In this document: positions 1 through 6,873 of the stretch, one piece after another
Layout: each line of letters opens with the position of its first letter
How positions within the stretch are numbered: position 1 is the stretch's first letter
Origin: Microcaldota archaeon
GTDB taxonomy: Archaea > Micrarchaeota > Micrarchaeia > Micrarchaeales > CABMGC01
Length of the DNA: 9,157 nt
Assembly: GCA_030040595.1 (NCBI GenBank)
Contig: JASHTL010000111.1
Coordinates: forward strand, 1-9,157
Reading direction: 5' to 3'
Notes under the pieces: generated by a model
What the model was told of the DNA's origin: nothing
The model's database searches: none
Seen by the model: the letters and a program-made list of their open reading frames with translations, nothing else
Translations under genes and position numbers: made by a program

Positions 1-311
1 ACATAGGGCGCGTCATAGCTGTCAGGCTCTATGTCCATGACAGTCTCTGCATCGCGCTCAGCTTCCTCATACTTGTTTATTATCGCATAGGATAGCGCGC
101 GGTTGAAGTATGCGCTTGAGTAATTCTGGTCAAAGTCTATGGCCTTGGAATAGAACTCTATGGCCTCCTCGAACTTGTTCTCCTCGAAAGCTGCGCCGGC
201 CTGTGTATACGCTTCTTTCGCCTGCGGATTGTTCGTTCCAGGCTTCTTCTGCTCCTTGTTCTCAGTAGCGCTAACAGACGTCTTTTCATTCGTGTCCTTC
301 TTGTCCGCCAC
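1..311 (-). CDS. TPR-repeat protein, N-terminal part (cut by window edge)
   Basis: The reading frame is open from a GTG at 309-311 to the left edge and gives 103 residues of an unfinished protein. Residues 2-30 are a hydrophilic, Lys/Glu/Asn-rich leader. From about residue 31 the sequence shows tetratricopeptide repeats with 34-residue spacing: residues 31-64 and 65-98 carry the usual small/aromatic pattern (AYTQAG, FEEAIEFYSKAI, then AYFNRALSY, YEEAERDAETV, IEPDSYDA), and a third begins near 99. TPRs form helical scaffolds for protein-protein contacts; the partner cannot be told. There is no signal peptide, so it is probably cytoplasmic. The GTG at 311 is preferred over the in-frame GTG at 320 because AGTGAT, resembling the archaeal ribosome binding site GGTGAT, lies a few bases before it. 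An in-frame TAG lies just upstream. A good TATA box stands at 357-366. Confidence 0.85.
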   Translation of the reverse strand, partial: MADKKDTNEKTSVSATENKEQKKPGTNNPQAKEAYTQAGAAFEENKFEEAIEFYSKAIDFDQNYSSAYFNRALSYAIINKYEEAERDAETVMDIEPDSYDAPY

Positions 312-356
312 CAATATCACTCTGGTGCACTGCGCCTATAGGATTTGCACTTTTGT

Positions 357-366
357 TATTTATATA
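357..366 (-). promoter_or_regulatory. TATA box of the TPR gene
   Basis: On the minus strand this reads TATATAAATA, a strong archaeal TATA element. Transcription would begin near 335, leaving a leader of about 25 bases before the GTG at 311. This is the only gene of the window besides lhr with an apparent leader and a ribosome-binding-like sequence. Position only; not proven. Confidence 0.6.
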
Positions 367-397
367 CCTTCCCTATAGTACAGGCTGACTCCGGTAT

Positions 398-412
398 CAA
401 AACAACAAAAAC
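398..412 (-). terminator. T-rich stretch, candidate terminator of RNase HI gene
   Basis: The minus strand reads GTTTTTGTTGTTTTG about 45-55 bases after the RNase HI stop codon. Archaeal RNA polymerase terminates at oligo-T runs without needing a hairpin, so this is a plausible end point. No stem precedes it. The rest of 321-454 is AT-rich and shows no gene. Confidence 0.35.
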
Positions 413-454
413 ACTAATAAATAATGTAATAAATCCCAGTTCCGGATACGCAGC

Positions 455-868
455 CTAGCCTATCGAGTCAAGGAGTTCATTAAGGCTTGCATCGACGTCA
501 GAGATGTGCCTGTTCTCCCTCGGCACATTGTTCAGTTTCACCGAATTGAATCTCTTGAGAAGGTCCTTTGCCTGCACATGCAGGACTTTGAGGTCCTCCT
601 CCTTGACCTTGTACTCGCCTTTCAATTGCCTTATCATCAGCTGGCTGTCAGAATACAACTCCACCTCATTGTCGAATCCCAATTCCCTTCCAAGCTTGTC
701 TAGCGCGGTTATGAGGGCGATGTACTCTGCCTGGTTGTTGGTCCTTATGCCGTTGTATACGCTCTCCTTTGCGACGAGCTTGTGGCCGCTGTCAAATATC
801 TCGTAGCCTGACGCGCTCTTTCCAGGGTTATTCCTGGACGCTCCGTCAGTGTAAACGTAAACGTGCAT
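455..868 (-). CDS. rnhA: Ribonuclease HI (RNase H type 1)
   Basis: The 137-residue protein is the size of a minimal RNase HI, the enzyme that cuts the RNA strand of RNA/DNA hybrids (R-loops, primers) in the cytoplasm using two metal ions. Family motifs are in order: YTDGASRNNPG at residues 6-16 with catalytic D8, NNQAEYIAL at 44-52 with E48, and YSDSQLMI at 72-79 with D74. Close to the C terminus, VPRENRHISD (115-124) matches the family segment R-E-N-x-x-A-D; the fourth acidic ligand is D124 or D126, and the segment seems one residue longer than usual. The basic handle of the E. coli enzyme is absent, as in archaeal and Bacillus-type short forms. The gene lies 27 bases after the aldolase stop but has its own TATA box there, with transcription expected at about the ATG, so the mRNA is probably leaderless. 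Confidence 0.93.
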   Translation of the reverse strand: MHVYVYTDGASRNNPGKSASGYEIFDSGHKLVAKESVYNGIRTNNQAEYIALITALDKLGRELGFDNEVELYSDSQLMIRQLKGEYKVKEEDLKVLHVQAKDLLKRFNSVKLNNVPRENRHISDVDASLNELLDSIG

Positions 869-889
869 GATAGAATATGCCGGCAGAGG

Positions 890-900
890 TTCTTATTAAG
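890..900 (-). promoter_or_regulatory. TATA box of RNase HI, over the aldolase stop codon
   Basis: The minus strand reads CTTAATAAGAA. Its centre is about 27 bases from the ATG at 868, the distance expected between an archaeal TATA box and the transcription start, so the transcript would begin at or within a few bases of the ATG. The TAA stop codon of the upstream aldolase (896-898) is part of the box. Confidence 0.5.
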
Positions 901-1579
901 CTTGCGCGGGAGGATTGCGACCTTTGCGCAATAGGCGGTCCTGGCGCATCTCGAAAGCTATCTTGGCATGCACCTCAAGCTCCTCTGCGCGTCCCAAGGC
1001 TTCTGCCATATTCTCGCCTATTGCAATAGTTCCGTGACCGAACATAACCACTGTTGAAACTCCTTTCGACATTATCTCAGCAAGCACCATGTTTGCAAGA
1101 TCCTGGGACCCCGATTTTCCTGCAACTATTGCAGTGAGCCTGGCAGGATTATCCGCCCCCAGGTAGTATCCGGCCTCGCCGAACATTATGCACATTTTAG
1201 GGATAATGCCCTCTATTCCCCTATACATGTTTCCCAGCTCCTCGGCTACTGCACCTGTATAAATGCGCACGTAAGGCGGGTGGGGATGCGCAACTGCATT
1301 TATCTCAGGCATGTTCTTGTATATGGTTGCGTGCACTCTCCACTCGGATGAGTTCTTAGGGCCTTCAATCAATACACCATCCATCGTGACTACGCTCACT
1401 TCCTCAGGCCTAATGTTGCCCTTAAGTATTCCTGTGCTTCCGGCAGGCGTAATGGCAAAGACCTCGCCAGCTCTTGCACTCACATTCCCGGACGTATTGG
1501 AGTTAAGGCCCCTATTGTAAAGAGCGACAGCAGCTGCCGCAACTTCCTCCCTAGCAACGCTTACGTAATTCCTCATCAT
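896..1579 (-). CDS. Class II aldolase/adducin family protein (fuculose-phosphate aldolase-like)
   Basis: The 227-residue protein has the whole motif set of zinc-dependent class II aldolases of the AraD/FucA family: the phosphate-binding segment LNSNTSGNVSAR (25-36) and ITPAGSTG (43-50), SSEWRVHATIY (77-87) with the catalytic acid E79, the zinc histidines H98 and H100 in AHPHPPYV, and the third histidine H182 in FGHGTIAIG. These enzymes cleave or form sugar phosphates such as L-fuculose 1-phosphate, or epimerise ribulose 5-phosphate. In methanogens a relative makes lactaldehyde. The exact substrate cannot be read from the sequence and neighbours do not help. There is a second ATG at 1576; the first is kept. 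Length matches the family (about 180-230). A TATA box at 1606-1617 gives a transcript with almost no leader, and the gene is separated from the phosphoesterase upstream by 89 bases, so it is probably its own transcription unit. Confidence 0.9.
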   Translation of the reverse strand: MMRNYVSVAREEVAAAAVALYNRGLNSNTSGNVSARAGEVFAITPAGSTGILKGNIRPEEVSVVTMDGVLIEGPKNSSEWRVHATIYKNMPEINAVAHPHPPYVRIYTGAVAEELGNMYRGIEGIIPKMCIMFGEAGYYLGADNPARLTAIVAGKSGSQDLANMVLAEIMSKGVSTVVMFGHGTIAIGENMAEALGRAEELEVHAKIAFEMRQDRLLRKGRNPPAQA

Positions 1580-1605
1580 AATATCATATTATTTGTGCCT
1601 TTTCC

Positions 1606-1617
1606 CTCTTAAAAAGA
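1606..1617 (-). promoter_or_regulatory. TATA box of the aldolase gene
   Basis: The minus strand reads TCTTTTTAAGAG. The TTTTTAAG core is centred about 32 bases from the ATG at 1579, predicting a leader of only a few bases. The box overlaps one arm of an inverted repeat (1611-1627), and 12 bases further upstream stands a copy of the TACCGAAAT motif. Confidence 0.5.
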
Positions 1618-1627
1618 TACTCTTTTT
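1611..1627. repeat. Perfect inverted repeat AAAAAGA-TAC-TCTTTTT
   Basis: Seven-base arms (1611-1617 and 1621-1627) are separated by three bases. On the minus strand it lies 42-58 bases after the phosphoesterase stop and ends in a T run, so it could terminate the lhr operon. It also overlaps the aldolase TATA box, so it could be an operator for a dimeric repressor. AT-only-like arms make chance occurrence easier. Confidence 0.45.
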
Positions 1628-1641
1628 GGGCAATTTCGGTA
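1628..1641 (-). promoter_or_regulatory. TACCGAAAT motif upstream of the aldolase promoter
   Basis: The minus strand reads TACCGAAATTGCCC. It matches 12 of 14 bases of 8027-8040 (TACCGAAATATCCC), which also lies a short distance upstream of a TATA box in the same orientation relative to its gene (12 bases here, 9 there, counted to the T-rich core). It could be a binding site for a shared regulator or an extended BRE-like element. Two sites only, so tentative. Confidence 0.3.
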
Positions 1642-1668
1642 TTAGACATTGTACTTCTGATACCTGCA

Positions 1669-2421
1669 TCAGAGTTCGATGTTTCTTAGCTGCCCCACAC
1701 TGCCGAAATCAAGGATCTCGTCTTCCCCTATGCAGAGAGCTTCCATCGAGTCCACATCCAGCATCTTCCTGAAGATCGGGGCGAGGTCTCCTATCCCCTT
1801 CTCCATGTTCACGCTAAATCCCTCGGCGAAGTAGTTCATCGCAGGCAGTATCAGTATGTCCCTGCCGTCCTTCAGTTTTCCCTTCAGAAAGCATTTCAGT
1901 TTTTCTTTTACACCGAGCTTGTTGTAGATCGCGATAGAGGGATGAACATGGCCCATGATGAGCATCTTTCCCTCTTTCGATGACGGTAGCTCCTCTCCGT
2001 GGAAGAAAAGGTAATCGTCCATAAGCGCCTCCTGCGTGTACAGCTGCATCCTGAACGGTTCCTTGAGCCGCTCTATGTAGTTGTCATGGTTGCCCTTGAT
2101 AAGGATTATCGACTCGAGACCCATCTCGTTCCTTAGGAAGTTGACGAATTCGTGGGTCTCGTTGAATTCCTCCACGTGCACCTGCGAGAACTCGTTCTTT
2201 ATGTCGCCGTCTACGATTATGCCTTTTGGCCGTTTCAGCTCCACTGCCCTCTTTATTGTTTCCTTTATGTGCCTGAGGTTGGCCTTCGGCAGGAAGGTGC
2301 CTTTGTCAGCAGTAACGCCTTCATATCCCAGGTGAAGGTCTGTGCAGACTATAATGGAAAGGGACTTTATGTAGAGTACCGGCATGCCGTCGAGTATCTC
2401 AACATCGTCGCTTATCCTCAC
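1669..2421 (-). CDS. Calcineurin-type metallophosphoesterase, Lhr-associated (COG1407 / PdeM-like)
   Basis: The 250-residue protein has the five metal-binding blocks of the calcineurin-like phosphoesterase fold: DLHLG at 28-32, DGDIKNEF at 71-78, GNHDN at 110-114, HGE at 141-143 and GHVHP at 157-161. It therefore should be a two-metal phosphoesterase or nuclease in the cytoplasm. This compact form is the archaeal SbcD-related family; its bacterial counterpart PdeM is encoded beside Lhr, a DNA ligase and an exonuclease in DNA repair operons. The start is a GTG (2419-2421) that overlaps the lhr stop codon as GTGA, so translation is probably coupled and the two products made together. No separate promoter is seen. 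The likely job is end processing or nuclease action together with Lhr; the substrate is inferred, not shown. Confidence 0.9.
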   Translation of the reverse strand: MRISDDVEILDGMPVLYIKSLSIIVCTDLHLGYEGVTADKGTFLPKANLRHIKETIKRAVELKRPKGIIVDGDIKNEFSQVHVEEFNETHEFVNFLRNEMGLESIILIKGNHDNYIERLKEPFRMQLYTQEALMDDYLFFHGEELPSSKEGKMLIMGHVHPSIAIYNKLGVKEKLKCFLKGKLKDGRDILILPAMNYFAEGFSVNMEKGIGDLAPIFRKMLDVDSMEALCIGEDEILDFGSVGQLRNIEL

Positions 2422-5078
2422 TTCATCATCCTGTTAAGCTTCGCAAGCACCTGCTTGTGCAGATCCCTAATATGCTTCCTCCTGTCCTTCATCATTATCA
2501 CATCGGCCTCTCCGAACGTGACTATTAGATGGGAGAAGGGCGACGGCACATCGGTTTCGATGAGCTTGTAGCCTATCTCCCCAGATATGAGTCCCCTTAC
2601 TATCCGCTCCGCTCTTGGCAGGTCCATCACGTCGTCGAATATCTCACGGTACGTCTCCTTTATTATGGGAAAGTCAGAGCTTATCTCCTCCGCAGCCTTG
2701 AAGATCAGTTGCGAGTTTATCTGCTGTTTACGCACGCTTATCTTCCTGCCCTTGTAGTTCCTGAGAATCATGAAGCTCCTTGCGGCGTTGTACCTGAACC
2801 TTCTCCGCATCATTTCTGTCCTCCTTATGTTCCTCATGAGTACCTGTCTCATGTTGCTTCTGCCGACCTCGCTGACAAGCATGTCCACGTCCTTCCTGCT
2901 TACCGTGGCGTCCTGTTCAGTGACAAGCACGAACCCGTTGTCGGTTATGTTGACGGCTATATCGGTCTCGAGCATCTCGCCGAGAGTTATTGCGAACGCC
3001 CTCGAGAGCGCGTCGTTAATACGCCTGCCGTAGAGGCTGTGGAATATCAAGAGGTTCCTCTCGCCCTCCTTGTCCTCGGTCTTCTCTATGAGGAGCATCT
3101 TGTCTGTGGGTATGTACCCTGCATAGAGAACCTGCATCGCGAAGTAGTTGAATATGGCCATTTTTGCGTTCTCGTCTACGGGCAGCGAATCAAGCAGCTT
3201 TCTGCTCTCCTCGTTGGGCTTGAGCTTGCTCCTGTCCAGCATTGTCAGCATCTTCTTCCCGTGTTCCCTAGCATGCCCCAGTGCAATGGCCATCTGCTCC
3301 CTGAACCTGCCTATCTCAACAGCAAGCTCGTAAGTGAGCGGAAGCTGCTCCGAGTACCATGGCGGAATCGTGGGAACCTGACCGGGCGCAGGAGTGACAT
3401 AAGCCTTCATGACCCTTGCGTAATTGAAACTGTAGGTCTTGCCCCCGAGCACGAAGACATCGCCGGGTTTGAGCCGCGAGAGGAACTCCTCCTCTATGCT
3501 TCCCTGCCATTTGTTGTCCGGCGTCATGACGTCTATGGCAACTTCGTCAGGGATGGTTCCCAAGTTAAGGAAGTAGATCAGCTTAGTCAGCTTGCCCCTT
3601 CTGCCGAACATGCCCTCTTTCTCGTCATACCATATCTTCGCGTAGACCCTGCGGCTCTCCAGGCCAACATACATTCCGGAGAGGTACTCAAGCAGGCTTA
3701 TGAAATCGCTCCTTGGAAGGTTGTGGTACGCGTACGAGTTCTTTATCACGCCAAATGCCTCGTCAACGGACCATTTCTTGGTCTGGGACATGCCTACAAT
3801 GTGTTGCGAAAGTACGTCAAGCGCATTCTTCGGAGTGGTAAACGTGTCAAGGTGCCTCTTCCTAGCTGCATCGAGCATGATCGAGCACTCGACAAGGTCG
3901 TCCCTGTTCGTGACTATCACCTCTCCACGCGCGACATCGTTGAAGCTGTGCCCGCTCCTACCTATGCGCTGTACAGCCCTTGCCACGCTCTTCGGCGACC
4001 CTATCTGCACCACGTTGTCTATCGTTCCTATGTCTATGCCCAGCTCAAGGCTTGTGGATGAGACCGCGACCTTCAGCTTGCCCTTCTTCAGCATGTCCTC
4101 CACTCCAAGCCTGGTCTCGCGGCTGAGCGAACCATGGTGCGCCGCAATGTGCTCCTCTCCGTACTTGAATCTTCTCATCAGGTTGTATACAACTCGTTCA
4201 GTGCCGCTCCTGGTGTTCGTGAAAACTAGCGTCGTCCTGTTCTTCTTTATTACCGAGTTTATTATCTTGTATATGGAATTGTCTATGGCCTTGTCGCTCG
4301 AGTTCACAATGTCCTTTACCGGAGACATGGCAAGGAAGTCTAGCTTCTTGTCCCAAGTCGCGTCAACTATATAGCAGTCGCGCTCCTTCTCGCCGTCATA
4401 TCCCACCAGATATTTGGCTGCTTCATCAAGAGGCGAGAGAGTTGCGCCCATGCCCACTCTTGTGAAATCATGTCCCACTATCTCGCGGAGCCTCTCCACT
4501 GAGAGCGAGAGATGCACGCCGCGCTTGTTGTTCGCAAGCTCGTGGAGCTCGTCTATGACAAGGTACTTGAGGTCCTTCATGTTCTCAACGAACTTCTGCG
4601 AGTTTATGAGTATCGCAAGGCTCTCCGGAGTGGTCACGAGTATGTTCGGTGGCTTCTTGAGCATCTTCTGCCGCTCCGACTGCGGAGTATCCCCTGTCCT
4701 TATGCCCACGGTTATCTTCTTTATCGGTATCGTTATGTCGGAGAAGACCTGGTCCAGCGGAACATTAAGGTTCCTGTATATGTCGTTGTTGAGCGCCCTC
4801 AGCGGCGAGACGTACACGCAATAGACCTTGTCCTCGAGCTTGTTCGCCAGGGAGAGGTTCATCAGGTCGCTCAATATGGACATGAACGCGGAGAAAGTCT
4901 TTCCGCTGCCTGTAGGCGCTGTTATCAGCACGTTCTTCTTCTCCGAGACAAGCTTGAATGAGTACCTCTGGGGCGGAGTCGGCACCTTGTACTTCTTCTC
5001 AAACCATTTCCTCAGGAAGAGATTGAGGCTCTCCAGGCTCTCTTCTACGCTGAACGGCTTCTCTAAGTATTGTATCAT
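2418..5078 (-). CDS. lhr: Lhr-type superfamily 2 DNA helicase (archaeal Hel308-like large helicase)
   Basis: The 886-residue protein is a complete archaeal Lhr, an ATP-driven 3'-5' helicase that unwinds DNA forks and RNA:DNA hybrids in repair. Helicase motifs run in order: Q motif TPPQRYSF (34-41), Walker A APTGSGKT (54-61), SPLRALNND (91-99), TTPES (149-153), DELH (176-179), GATLSP (211-216), VFTNTRSGTE (285-294), SSTSLELGIDIG (340-351) and QRIGRSGH (370-377). After the two RecA-like domains come the Lhr-specific winged helix and beta-rich region, visible as GRRGKLTKLIYFLNLGTIP and RLKPGDVFVLGGKTYSF, then a helical C terminus. The roughly 600-residue bacterial extension is missing, as usual in archaea. 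ATG at 5076-5078 is preceded by GATGAT six bases upstream, a weak ribosome binding site, and a TATA box near 5129. It is the first gene of a two-gene operon with the phosphoesterase. Confidence 0.96.
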   Translation of the reverse strand: MIQYLEKPFSVEESLESLNLFLRKWFEKKYKVPTPPQRYSFKLVSEKKNVLITAPTGSGKTFSAFMSILSDLMNLSLANKLEDKVYCVYVSPLRALNNDIYRNLNVPLDQVFSDITIPIKKITVGIRTGDTPQSERQKMLKKPPNILVTTPESLAILINSQKFVENMKDLKYLVIDELHELANNKRGVHLSLSVERLREIVGHDFTRVGMGATLSPLDEAAKYLVGYDGEKERDCYIVDATWDKKLDFLAMSPVKDIVNSSDKAIDNSIYKIINSVIKKNRTTLVFTNTRSGTERVVYNLMRRFKYGEEHIAAHHGSLSRETRLGVEDMLKKGKLKVAVSSTSLELGIDIGTIDNVVQIGSPKSVARAVQRIGRSGHSFNDVARGEVIVTNRDDLVECSIMLDAARKRHLDTFTTPKNALDVLSQHIVGMSQTKKWSVDEAFGVIKNSYAYHNLPRSDFISLLEYLSGMYVGLESRRVYAKIWYDEKEGMFGRRGKLTKLIYFLNLGTIPDEVAIDVMTPDNKWQGSIEEEFLSRLKPGDVFVLGGKTYSFNYARVMKAYVTPAPGQVPTIPPWYSEQLPLTYELAVEIGRFREQMAIALGHAREHGKKMLTMLDRSKLKPNEESRKLLDSLPVDENAKMAIFNYFAMQVLYAGYIPTDKMLLIEKTEDKEGERNLLIFHSLYGRRINDALSRAFAITLGEMLETDIAVNITDNGFVLVTEQDATVSRKDVDMLVSEVGRSNMRQVLMRNIRRTEMMRRRFRYNAARSFMILRNYKGRKISVRKQQINSQLIFKAAEEISSDFPIIKETYREIFDDVMDLPRAERIVRGLISGEIGYKLIETDVPSPFSHLIVTFGEADVIMMKDRRKHIRDLHKQVLAKLNRMMK

Positions 5079-5122
5079 AAGGATATCATCTAGGCAAAAC
5101 TAGCAGTAACAATTAGACAGAA

Positions 5123-5135
5123 CTAATATTAAAAT
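5123..5135 (-). promoter_or_regulatory. TATA box of the lhr operon
   Basis: The minus strand reads ATTTTAATATTAG. Transcription would start near 5103, giving a leader of about 25 bases that includes the weak GATGAT site before the lhr ATG. Confidence 0.5.
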
Positions 5136-5189
5136 CTGTGTGATATGCGAACCGGAACCCTTACATCATTCCCCGTAGTGCTCAGTAAG

Positions 5190-5199
5190 CATTAAATTG
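5190..5199 (+). promoter_or_regulatory. TATA box of the small basic protein gene
   Basis: CATTAAATTG is centred about 27 bases before the ATG at 5222, so the transcript would begin at the start codon (leaderless). Together with the lhr TATA box it makes 5079-5221 a divergent promoter region; no other structure is seen there. Confidence 0.45.
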
Positions 5200-5221
5200 C
5201 TTCCGCCCCTATCCTAACGAG

Positions 5222-5476
5222 ATGCCGATGGCAAAGAAGAGCAGCAAGGCCAGGAAGCTGGAAGCGCTTGAACGCTCCCAGCAGATAAACCAGGCCCTCG
5301 AGACAAGCACCATAGAGAGTGCGGCCCTTCTTAGCAGCGCAGGCGAGTCAAGGCCGACCCTTGAGTCTCACGTGCTTGACCTGCTGGACAGCCAGCAGCA
5401 ACAGATGGGCGATGAGACCCCAAGAAAGGGCAGGAAGGGCAGCCAGCAAAAGGCCTCTAAAAGAAGAAAGAGATAG
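5222..5476 (+). CDS. Small, highly charged hypothetical protein
   Basis: I do not recognise this 84-residue protein. Both ends are strongly basic: residues 4-13 (AKKSSKARKL) and 67-84, which contain repeated K/R (RKGRKG, KASKRRKR). The middle, about 14-62, is helical-looking, rich in Leu, Ser, Gln and Glu, with a QQQQ run at 58-61. There is no membrane segment, signal peptide or cysteine. Such a layout would suit a nucleic acid-binding or ribosome-associated protein, but this is only inference from composition. The gene is judged real because a TATA box lies at the exact leaderless distance from the ATG and because the gap would otherwise be an empty 450 bases in a dense genome. A second ATG at 5228 is possible. 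The 3' end faces the response regulator gene with a 52-base gap. Confidence 0.6.
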   Translation: MPMAKKSSKARKLEALERSQQINQALETSTIESAALLSSAGESRPTLESHVLDLLDSQQQQMGDETPRKGRKGSQQKASKRRKR

Positions 5477-5528
5477 CCGCAACTCTCAAGCCAACATGTG
5501 GCGAATCCTACACGCACGATGCAGAAAC

Positions 5529-6755
5529 CTACCTTCCGGGATCCTTATCCTTCTTATTGTCGCCTCCCTTGCCAACTGAGAGCCTTACCCCATTCCCTGG
5601 ATCCCTTGTTATCGTTATGTCAAGATGCTCGCTGCCCAGCATGTGCCTTAGTTCCTCATAGGTGTACGCGCCTATGTCATCGTTCTTCCTGTTCTTCAGG
5701 ACCTCGGCCCTCCTTTCCATGACGCTGCCCTTCTCTATCGTGGTGTACGTAAGCGAGAGAGTCGGTTTCTCCGCTCCGTAGATGTCCTCTATGCCCAGTT
5801 CCATGGGCTTGTAGCCCTCGCTCTGGTATACGAAGGTAAGCACCGCGCTGAACTCCGAAGTTATTGCAGATACGGTCACGTCGATGTTTGACTTGTCGCC
5901 TGCTATTACGAAATCGTCGCCGTTGAGGAACCCCAGGAAGATGCTGCTGCTGCTCTCCTTGACCTTGTCCTGAAGCATCTGCGAGACGAGCCTCAGTATC
6001 GTAATGCCGGAGTCGTTTCCGAATTCCTTTGCGAACTCAAGGAGGCCGTCAACCCTGAGCCTGCCTATCTCGTACCTGCTGTTCGTGTCCTTCAGGGCCT
6101 TGTCCACCGCGTCTGATATCTTGGCCTCGTTGGGCAGGTCTATGAGCGGGTCGAACTTCTTCCCCTTCTTCTTCAGGAATATAGTGACAAGGCTGCGCAG
6201 CTCCGTAGGGTCGAATGGCTTCTTGATATAGTAATCGGCTCCGAATTTTATCCCCTTGAACCTGTTCGATGTCGCGTCCATGGCGCTGACTATTATAACT
6301 ATCGTGTCCTTCAGGCTCTTGTCCTTCTTTATGCTCTGGCAGATCTCCAGGCCGTCAGTGCCGGGGAGCATCAGGTCGAGTATCACGAGATCGGGCTTTT
6401 CGTACCTTATCCTCTTTAGTGCCTCTGTGCCGTCGTATATCTGCTTCACGTCAAAGCCCTTGCCGACCGAGAGCATCATCAGCTTGTTTATGTTCCTGTC
6501 ATCCTCCACTATCATTATGCGCCTTACATGGTCCTCATGCTGGAGAACGTAATAGGTCAGTATCCCGCCGCTGCTCCTGGAGGCTATGGCGCTGGCCCCT
6601 TCGAGTTCCTGCAGGCCTTTCTTGAGCGCGTTCTCATCTATGCCTGACGATGACGCGAACTCCCTCAGCTCGTTGTAGGTCACCTGCTGCTTGTCGTTTA
6701 TAACAGAGATTATGTCGGACTTGATGTTCTCCATGCTGTCCATTCTGATCGCCAT
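5529..6755 (-). CDS. Response regulator: winged helix, receiver and degenerate GGDEF-like domain
   Basis: The 408-residue protein has three parts. Residues 9-71 look like a winged helix (DIISVINDKQQ, TYNELREFASSSG, ENALKKGLQELEG, then a Gly/Ser turn and TYYVL). Residues 78-197 are a complete phosphoacceptor receiver: acidic pair D85/D86, phosphorylated D127 in ILDLMLPG, S157 in the VSA switch position and K179 in IKKPF. From 202, DPLIDLPNEA matches the DPLTGLPNR entry of GGDEF domains; NGDDF (278-282) stands where GGDEF would be, and no RxxD inhibitory site precedes it. It therefore probably lacks diguanylate cyclase activity. A kinase must act from elsewhere; none is in the window. The frame stays open to 7448, but ATG 6755 is chosen: a TATA box lies 25 bases upstream, and residues further upstream are antisense to another gene. 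ATGs at 6743 and 6734 are alternatives. Confidence 0.88.
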   Translation of the reverse strand: MAIRMDSMENIKSDIISVINDKQQVTYNELREFASSSGIDENALKKGLQELEGASAIASRSSGGILTYYVLQHEDHVRRIMIVEDDRNINKLMMLSVGKGFDVKQIYDGTEALKRIRYEKPDLVILDLMLPGTDGLEICQSIKKDKSLKDTIVIIVSAMDATSNRFKGIKFGADYYIKKPFDPTELRSLVTIFLKKKGKKFDPLIDLPNEAKISDAVDKALKDTNSRYEIGRLRVDGLLEFAKEFGNDSGITILRLVSQMLQDKVKESSSSIFLGFLNGDDFVIAGDKSNIDVTVSAITSEFSAVLTFVYQSEGYKPMELGIEDIYGAEKPTLSLTYTTIEKGSVMERRAEVLKNRKNDDIGAYTYEELRHMLGSEHLDITITRDPGNGVRLSVGKGGDNKKDKDPGR

Positions 6756-6775
6756 ACCTCTTCTTACATGCAAGA

Positions 6776-6786
6776 GATATAAACCC
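6776..6786 (-). promoter_or_regulatory. TATA box of the response regulator gene
   Basis: The minus strand reads GGGTTTATATC. The TTTATA core (6778-6783) is centred 25-26 bases before ATG 6755, so a leaderless transcript is expected and this decides the start. An AGAGGT directly before the ATG resembles a ribosome binding site but is too close to serve this ATG. Confidence 0.6.
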
Positions 6787-6841
6787 TTCCCGGTTTCAAA
6801 AATAGTGGCGTCAACAGAATAAGATTCGAAGGATTGACTAA

Positions 6842-6852
6842 GCTTTATAAGC
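6842..6852 (+). promoter_or_regulatory. TATA box of the Thr-rich membrane protein gene
   Basis: GCTTTATAAGC is a near-ideal archaeal TATA box and is itself an inverted repeat with four-base arms. Transcription is expected near 6873, which is after the first in-frame ATG (6853) and exactly at the second (6874). It therefore argues for the shorter protein. With the box at 6776-6786 it makes 6756-6873 a compact divergent promoter shared with the response regulator. Confidence 0.6.
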
Positions 6853-6873
6853 ATGCACGGCATAGATGAGACT

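Noticed and set aside
160..378. 72-residue plus-strand frame
   Set aside because: Antisense to the TPR gene and its promoter; hydrophobic look comes from mirrored Glu/Lys codons.
2529..4061. 510-residue open frame on the plus strand opposite lhr
   Set aside because: It lies wholly inside the clear lhr gene; its protein is rich in His, Tyr, Arg and Leu with no domain, as expected from the mirror of lhr codon use.
5319..5722. Plus-strand frames after and across the small basic protein gene
   Set aside because: Out of frame with it or antisense to the response regulator, with no promoter of their own and no recognisable content.
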